From the NCBI GenBank assembly GCA_964034945.1, contig OZ035961.1, positions 7,826,501 through 7,890,500 on the forward strand: a DNA stretch of 64,000 bases, given 5' to 3'. Shown one piece after another: positions 58,013 through 64,000 of the stretch (position 1 is its first letter; the number at the start of each line of letters is the position of its first letter). The position numbers and the translations under genes were made by a program. The DNA is from Chrysopilus asiliformis (Eukaryota > Arthropoda > Insecta > Diptera > Rhagionidae). The notes under the pieces are model-generated. The model did not search any database and was not told the origin of the DNA. It was given only the letters and a program-made list of their open reading frames with translations.

Positions 58013-60329
58013 CCCTATAATGCCAATTTCTACCATATGGACTAATATCAATGTTTAAAAAAAAATCAAACCCCCTACCGAGCCACCCTTTATCTTTAAA
58101 AACAGAGGTGGAATTTCGCAAAACCGTGCCTTAGTGATGGTAGGAACATACTTTGAAAATTTCAGGTTTCTAGCTTTACAAGGTTGGGCTGAGCGTTGAT
58201 GATAAGGATTTTTTATACACACTAAAAATTCTATGCTTTTGATTATCTTTCAAACATTGGTTTATTCCTTGGAAAGTAGATACGACTAAAATTTTTCGAG
58301 AACAGGATATCTAAGCCACAAAAGTTTTATAACCCATATAACCGCGAGAAAAGAGGAAACCCTCTGAAACAACCATTAATTATCAAGGTTATTATTTAAG
58401 CTTCAAAGAACTATCCCAGCTGTCAACTATTTGAAAAAATCTTGTTCGAATAAAGAAATTGTTGAAATTAAGACTGATATTAAATCGTCTTAATTAAGTC
58501 TTAAAATATAACCTTACGTCATTAAGATAACAAAAATTTGAATTTTCAAAGGATAATTTTAATCGAAGTGTTTTTTTTAATTATCCACCAAATTCCTTTC
58601 GCTTTCATAAACTGGATTTACTTATTTCCCAATCAATAAAAAAAAACTCAGCGGATATTTTTAAAATATTTGTTTATTCATAAAAATTTCAAAAGTGTCT
58701 TCATTTTTTTTTAATACAATATTAAGAATTTTTCATTGGTTATACACATATAAAATGAAAGAAAAGAAATCTTTTATTAAACAGTAAAATTTTCCAATTT
58801 TTCCTCTTTCTTCAATATTCTTGTAGATGTAAATTTTTTAATGCTTTTTTTTAAATACAATAGTATAATATATCTTCTTTATAATATATAATAAATAATT
58901 TATTAGAAAATATACAATTAGAGGAGTTAACATTTCACTTTTTTTTTTAAATTTTCAATGCAATTGCCTATATTACATGGGTATATCTTAATAGCTAACT
59001 TATGATATTGCAAATTACATACGACAACTGTGAATATTTAAGTTAATCGCACAATTAGAAGACTGCTTAAATATATTAAACACTTATTGAATTCTTTCAA
59101 AAAGTTATTGTAAAATAAAAGCTTTTAAGCATTTCAATAACTATTTTAAATGATATTTCTCTTTGCAAGATATTCATTTGTTTATTTTCTTAATGCGTTG
59201 GCTTGTTCTTTTATTCTATTTTAGCTTTGTAATATGTGTTTTTCTCGAACTCTTTTTTTTTAAATCACACATTAATGGCATAATATGACTTTTTATGTGT
59301 TGTTGTTTAGTTTTCTCACCCCAAATCTATTTAATGCGTTTTTTCAGCCAAGTTAACGTAAATGCAATGCTAAAAGTAGAAAATACTTACAAAAAATTTA
59401 ACTAATATACCGGAAAAATTTTGCATTAAATAAATTCAGGGATTAGCTTTTTAAAATCAGCTTTCAGTCTGTTTGTTTCAAAATATTTACTAAATTAGAA
59501 ACAATTTCGAATTTAAAATAAATTCAAAAAGAAATTGGCTAGTCGTATTTCAAAAAAAATCAAATACTAACATAACAATAACGATATTGTAACTTTAAAG
59601 TTAAAAGTTTAAACTGAAAAGAAAAAACAACTTCTGGAAATATTAAAAAAAATTTATTCAAACTAATGTTTTTAAATATATTTTACATTTTACGTGGAAA
59701 CTCCTTTAGAAAAAGCTATAGAAAATTCTAAAAATATGAAAATTTTAATAGGAATTGTAGTTTTTTTTTAAATTTCTTCTAACGACATAAAGAGGGGGGT
59801 GTGAATTTCAAAAATTCGCGTATTTGACTATTATTAAAATTCAGCATTTCCAGATTAGATTCCAGTATCGATTTATTCGTTTTAAAATTTTGACATCAAG
59901 CAAAAACAATAAAAAAAAAAACGAAGAAAACCTATAGATAAAATCGTTTTTATTTAGTTCTTAGAATTGGAGGATTTTGGTATTACATTTGATTGATCTC
60001 ATATAGAGTAGATTTTCTTAAGAAAAATTTTATACCAGAGTATGTTAGTTTTTATAAGGAATGTATCAACAACAAAACTCTGATGTGAAAAAAGGAATTT
60101 TCCTCTTATCTGTGTTATGTTGGGAATAAACCCAGATTGATGTGAAAAGAAGACACGTGTCTGTCGAATATAAATCTATGCTTTGTGACTGAAAATTATT
60201 ATATTAAAACAATAAAAACTATATTTGCCAAATATTCAATTTTTAGAACGAAGGGCAGAATGAATGGTTCAATTTACCTCGTTCAAGAACTAAAGTTCGA
60301 TTTTTTTAGAAACGTTTTTGTGCAACATT
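58013..60329. other. Very AT-rich non-coding stretch
   Basis: Long A/T runs and TAATATA-rich sequence. No gene or shared repeat was recognised. Confidence 0.45.
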
Positions 60330-60611
60330 TCAAGTCTCTAACTCAATTCATTTGAGACTTTTGCCTTTCAATTATTTTAAATGAATTAATTTCGAATTGA
60401 CCAAACGTTCGCGGTGAAAAATCCGGTAAAAGTGAATAAAAATTGTTTTTAAGAAACGCAGATATGTTTATGCTAAGTTTCTATTATATTGAAGATTAGT
60501 TGTCAACCCTATTTGTATAATAATGGTGAGTTATAGGACAGACAGACTAGCGGAGAAATTAAGTGCGGAAATCAAAATATTTTGGTATTCCAAATACCTT
60601 GGAATAGTTGA
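60330..60611 (+). repeat. Heavily degenerate family A relative
   Basis: CAACATTTCAAGTCTCTAAC, TCAATTCATTTGAGA and a residual GGACAGACAGACTAGCGGAG are all that remain. The foldback element D copy 2 adjoins it. Confidence 0.4.
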
Positions 60612-60841
60612 GGGCACCAATCATGTATTCCGACGCGTCTCTGTCTTTCGACTTCGACGCAGCTTTTAACTCTTGACTTCGCCATATCTGCAGCTTCAAA
60701 TTTCGCGGAATCGTCACTATGAATCGAAACGTGATTCTGACTGTCACTCCAGGAAATTTGAAGCTGCTGATATGGCGAAGTCAAGAGTTAAAAGCTGCGT
60801 CGAAGTCGAAAGACAGAAACGCGTCGGAATACATGATTGGT
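60612..60841. mobile_element. Foldback MITE family D, copy 2 (230 bp)
   Basis: Same ends and arms as 23768-24001 with the central segment inverted (CGTGATTCTGACTGTCAC), so it is the same element in opposite orientation. Only a few differences separate the copies, suggesting recent activity. Confidence 0.85.
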
Positions 60842-61245
60842 CCGGCGATTGGTTCGAAACATTACAAGAGACATACCAAATCTAATATACAACTACATTA
60901 TGATTCTCTATAGGAAAAACCGATATTTGATTTACCACATTTTTGGTCCAGCCAAATTGCGTCGTAAATCGAAACGTCTTAAATCAATCCTACAACCTTC
61001 AAGCCCAGACGTTGAAAGTATATATTTTACGGTTTAACACCCTCTAATTCACTACTCGACAAAGATTTTGAACACGGACAAAACGAAATTCCAATCTACG
61101 CAACGATTTAGTATTATTGTAATTTTTTTTTTGTTTTAACATTTTATGAAAAAAAAAAATCTTTAAAAAAAATTTCGTGACGCCAAAAACATCACAGCTC
61201 GAAAAATTTTTGACCTTAGAAAACATTTAAAACCGCTTTTATATA

Positions 61246-61337
61246 GTGTACCACCAAGCCTGAAAGGGTTAAGAGCAATTATTCTACAAGAGTTTGCAGA
61301 ATAATTGCTCTTAACTCTTTCAGGCTTGGTGGTACAC
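61246..61337. repeat. Hairpin of two piggyBac-type ends
   Basis: Two 40 bp arms (GTGTACCACCAAGCCTGAAA, GGGTTAAGAGC...) pair with one mismatch around a 12 nt loop. Each arm contains a CCCTTTCAGGCTTGGTGGTA or CTCTTTCAGG end next to TTAA, in opposite orientation. A GTACCA-rich fragment continues to 61397. Confidence 0.75.
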
Positions 61338-61401
61338 GCGATGTACCACTTTTTTCGTAACAAATGCTGCACGGTGGTACCAAATTTGTACCACGGATTA
61401 A

Positions 61402-61791
61402 CACTCTGTCTACCGAAAAAAAACCTGCTAGAGCTACCGTTGGGGTCAGTTTGGCCCCAATATGTATTACGGCGTTTATTCTTTATTTTATGTGGAAACA
61501 CCATAAAAATAGCAAATATTACATTTATTGCAAGTCGTCCTGATTTTGATGCCTGCTTAATAATCCACATATTGCGTTTCCTTACCTTTTTTAGCTTAAA
61601 ATTACTCCTAATTATAATTCGACTTCTTTTACGCAGTTTTGTTATTGCCATTATTTTCATGCGATTGAATAATATGTAAATAATTTCAATTTTTTTTTGA
61701 ACAAGGTGAGTCAAAAAGACCCCAGCAAGTCAGTCAAATATTCCAATGGTCCCCGACAGTCGATCTAGCATTTTTATCGGTAGACCGAGGG
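61402..61791. mobile_element. piggyBac-type MITE, 390 bp
   Basis: TTAA-CACTCTGTCTACCGAAAA at the left and (inverse) CCCTCGGTCTACCGATAA at the right, TIR similarity about 45 bp, with TTAA at 61398-61401 and 61792-61795. The long frames on both strands at 61163-61714 run through repeat DNA and show no transposase motif. Confidence 0.75.
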
Positions 61792-62348
61792 TTAAGTGGA
61801 TTCCAATGCTTGGACCCTTGTTCTTAAACAATTCAACTTGTAATTTGCTTTTTTCCTCCAATTTTAAGAACTACTCGTGTAAATAAATTCGTAAAAAAAA
61901 TCCTGTAGTGTTTACAAAACCATATCACAAAAAATATTAAAATTCAAAAGTATAATGTGTCTCTAACAACTATTTCTATGTTACCCTGAGGTTATAAAAA
62001 AAACCTGTGTCACAAAAAATCATATGTGTATAAAATGTCTGATGTCACAAAATCATCTAAATATATCATTTAGAAAATATTCAAATTCTCCGTTTTGAAA
62101 TCTTACAAATTCCTCTACATTTACGTCGATTTATCTCTAAAAGACTTCTTCTTACAATTTGGAAATTTTAAATATCAAAACTATAGTTTATCGGTAAGTA
62201 CATTATTGCTAGATTTGCCACAATCCGAATACGAATATGCCGGCGATTCCATAACGAGAGGATGACATATTTCATACATAGGCGCTTTAATACTTGACTT
62301 CCGGGGCCCCGAGCTCGATTGTGAACTGATGCTGGGCCCGAACGAACG

Positions 62349-63274
62349 TCATCTGGAGTCCGAAATTTCGCCGACATTGTCGCTTTCGCCCTCCTCGCCG
62401 ATCGAATGGGCGGCCGCACTAGGCGATATACTAGGCGTCCGGCAACCGATCCGCATTTGCGACATATCGGAACCACGCCTACTCGTCTTGGCCGACATGC
62501 CTTGATTTGAGCAAAAGCACTTACAGATGATTCTTTTGAAGGCAAACCGGAAATCCTTGGAAAAAAGCGCATAGATCATCGGATTCACGGCGGAATTGCA
62601 ATAGCCCAACCAGAAAAGTATCGAGAAAAGAAGCGGGTCAATGCACTCCTCACAGAATCCCCGTATCACATACATGGTAAAGAACGGTAGCCAGCAGAAG
62701 ATGAACCCGCCCACAATGATCGCCAGCGTCTTTGCGGCTTTGGTCTCCATCCGGAATCGTTTCACCTGGGCCTTGATGTTACGCTTTCCCATTTTCTTGC
62801 TAGGTCGGGGCGATGTATTCCCACCCCCTGAACACATACCTCCACCACTTCCTCCCCCGCAACTGCTACCTCGTCTAATGCTACCGCCATCCTTCGGCAT
62901 GTCCTGCAAACTCTTACCTACCGACAGGTAGCCGTCTTTGTGTTGATGGAAGAGCTGTGACTCCGTCGTTTGTTTACCATTGGACGCGTAATGAACGGAC
63001 ACTAAAACGTTGTTGGTTGCCGCATTCGCAGAGTTCTGCTGCGTTAGCCCGTGGATATTCTCGGTCGATGGATATGAAACGGATATTTTTATCTTTTCAT
63101 GTTTCCTCGTCGAGAACCTTGACAGACGCTCGGGTGAGGGTGTCCCCAAGGTCGTATTTGTGCTCTGCGTGCTTCCGTTGCTGTGCGGAGACTCGTGTTG
63201 GTTGGAACCCCTACCGCGATGAATCCTTAGAGTTAGACGTTGCTCCTCGAAGCGACTTCCGATTCCTTTGGATC
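62349..63274 (-). CDS. Oamb: Octopamine receptor, alpha1-adrenergic-like (Oamb), last coding exon; gene continues beyond the right edge
   Basis: The exon begins after a TTTACATTCCAG acceptor and ends at TGA (62349-62351), giving 307 residues plus a split first codon. It opens SKGIGSRFEEQRLTLRIHRG, part of the third intracellular loop as in insect OAMB receptors. A Gly/Ser-rich loop and basic KRNIKAQVKRFRMETKAAKT then lead into TM6 (about 181-204, with FIFCWLPFF). TM7 (about 214-237) carries NPMIY. A Cys-rich helix-8 region (CKCFC) and a tail with RRGSDMSQ, TPSISPSAAAHSIG and an acidic end follow. It is a class A Gq/cAMP-coupled plasma-membrane receptor for octopamine by family knowledge. TM1-5 are not in this window. 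Fly Oamb has alternative 3' exons for this region; only one is visible here. Confidence 0.9.
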
Positions 63275-63928
63275 CTGGAATGTAAATTCGAAAGATTTTG
63301 GATTAAAAACTATTTCAGTGTAACTTTGAGACAAGTAATATTGTTTGAATTTTTCAATTAGTTACCAATTGAGCCATTTGTTGTGTAGTGAAGTTGAAAA
63401 ATCGGTTTTTACTTGCTAATAGAAGATGTGTTTTATGTCACTAGTACCAGGTATTAGATGGGTACAATGAAAAGTATTTTTTTTTAAATGTCGACGGAAA
63501 TTTGAATGTTATTTGATAAACTAGTGGTAACTTTCTTGGCATTATCCAGAATACGTTTTTCTTTTTGGTTCTTAAATAAGCCTTAATAATAAATCAGAAA
63601 CTAAGTATCCAAAAATTAGATTTTTTACAAATATTTAAATCATTTTAATTTGTTCATAGAACACGAATTGACCCCAAAACCACAAAAACAATTAGATGAA
63701 ATTTTCTAGATAAGTTAATGAAATTTCTCGGTTAAACAGATACGGTAAAAATTCTTGGAGTAAATTCCAATCAAAATTGGATTACGCTGGACCTATGTGT
63801 AATCCAATGCAAAATTCTGATTCAATCGGATGGATTAAATTCTTTTTTAATTTATTTTTGGTTCTACTTAGTAGATTTACAATTTTGATTAAATTGTAGA
63901 CATTCATATTAAAAGTATTTAAGTTCAA
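63275..63928 (-). other. Intron of the octopamine receptor gene (partial)
   Basis: AT-rich sequence 5' of the last exon on the minus strand. No further exon was found before the Helitron-like repeat. Confidence 0.7.
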
Positions 63929-64000
63929 TCATACTAATCATACTAATATATAAAAATGAGTTGGTGTCTGTCTGTCTGTCTCTCTGTCTGTCTGTTCCTC
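63929..64000 (+). mobile_element. Helitron-like repeat, cut by the window edge
   Basis: A|TCATACTAATCATACTAATA, TATAAAAATGAGTTGGTGTC then GTCTG units and GTTCCTC, identical in layout to the other copies. Confidence 0.8.

Noticed and set aside
61163..61714. 183-codon minus-strand frame
   Set aside because: Runs through a piggyBac-type MITE and hairpin. No DDD transposase motif, and the opposite strand is open too.

Overview
The window is nuclear DNA from an insect. It has spliced genes with GT..AG introns, a Rebers-Riddiford cuticle protein, an octopamine receptor, and many short non-autonomous transposons. Several repeats contain a GACA/GTCC microsatellite behind a TATACCC...GGGTATA end, which recalls the mini-me/DINE-type elements of flies. 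I therefore favour Diptera, but this is inference and the species cannot be named. The sequence is AT-rich, and the coding exons stand out by higher GC.

Three host genes can be supported. (1) 26200-27795 (+): a two-exon cuticular protein of 383 residues. Its four-codon first exon (MRAF) lies 444 bp upstream of the main exon and is preceded by a TATA box and an arthropod-type initiator. (2) 47343-56233 (+): a six-exon, 12-TM, 482-residue member of the MFS sugar-transporter (SLC2/Tret1-like) family. All five splice junctions can be placed and keep the frame. Several family signature residues are missing. (3) 62349-63274 (-): the last coding exon (third intracellular loop, TM6, TM7 and tail) of an alpha1-adrenergic-like octopamine receptor, very probably Oamb. 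The rest of this gene lies beyond the right edge.

Most of the remainder is mobile-element DNA. At 632-2963 there is a 2.3 kb palindrome with about 1.07 kb arms, carrying two inverted copies of the tail of a Cys-rich (CXC-like) multicopy protein. There are six copies of a Helitron-like repeat (TC start, hairpin plus CTAG end, A|T target), five good copies of a microsatellite-bearing family (here family A), and TTAA-flanked piggyBac-type MITEs. TA-flanked pogo-type MITEs, a TTA-flanked Harbinger-type MITE, foldback MITEs, a dead mariner transposase and a dead pogo-type element with a C-terminal PHD finger are also present. Several are nested: 6252 in a family-C repeat, family A in a pogo-type MITE at 18733, a Helitron in the PHD element at 34015, and a Harbinger-type MITE in family A at 41044. 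Relative insertion ages can be read from these nests.

Simple-sequence structures include a 380 bp AATCGY hexamer array (44803), a 270 bp polypyrimidine tract (50517), a 70 bp perfect palindrome (13005) and a 21 bp-period tandem repeat (57911). Large parts (for example 3451-6000, 16153-18730, 22108-23567, 36989-38526 and 58013-60330) are AT-rich, and I found no gene or recognisable element in them. No tRNA, rRNA or CRISPR was found.
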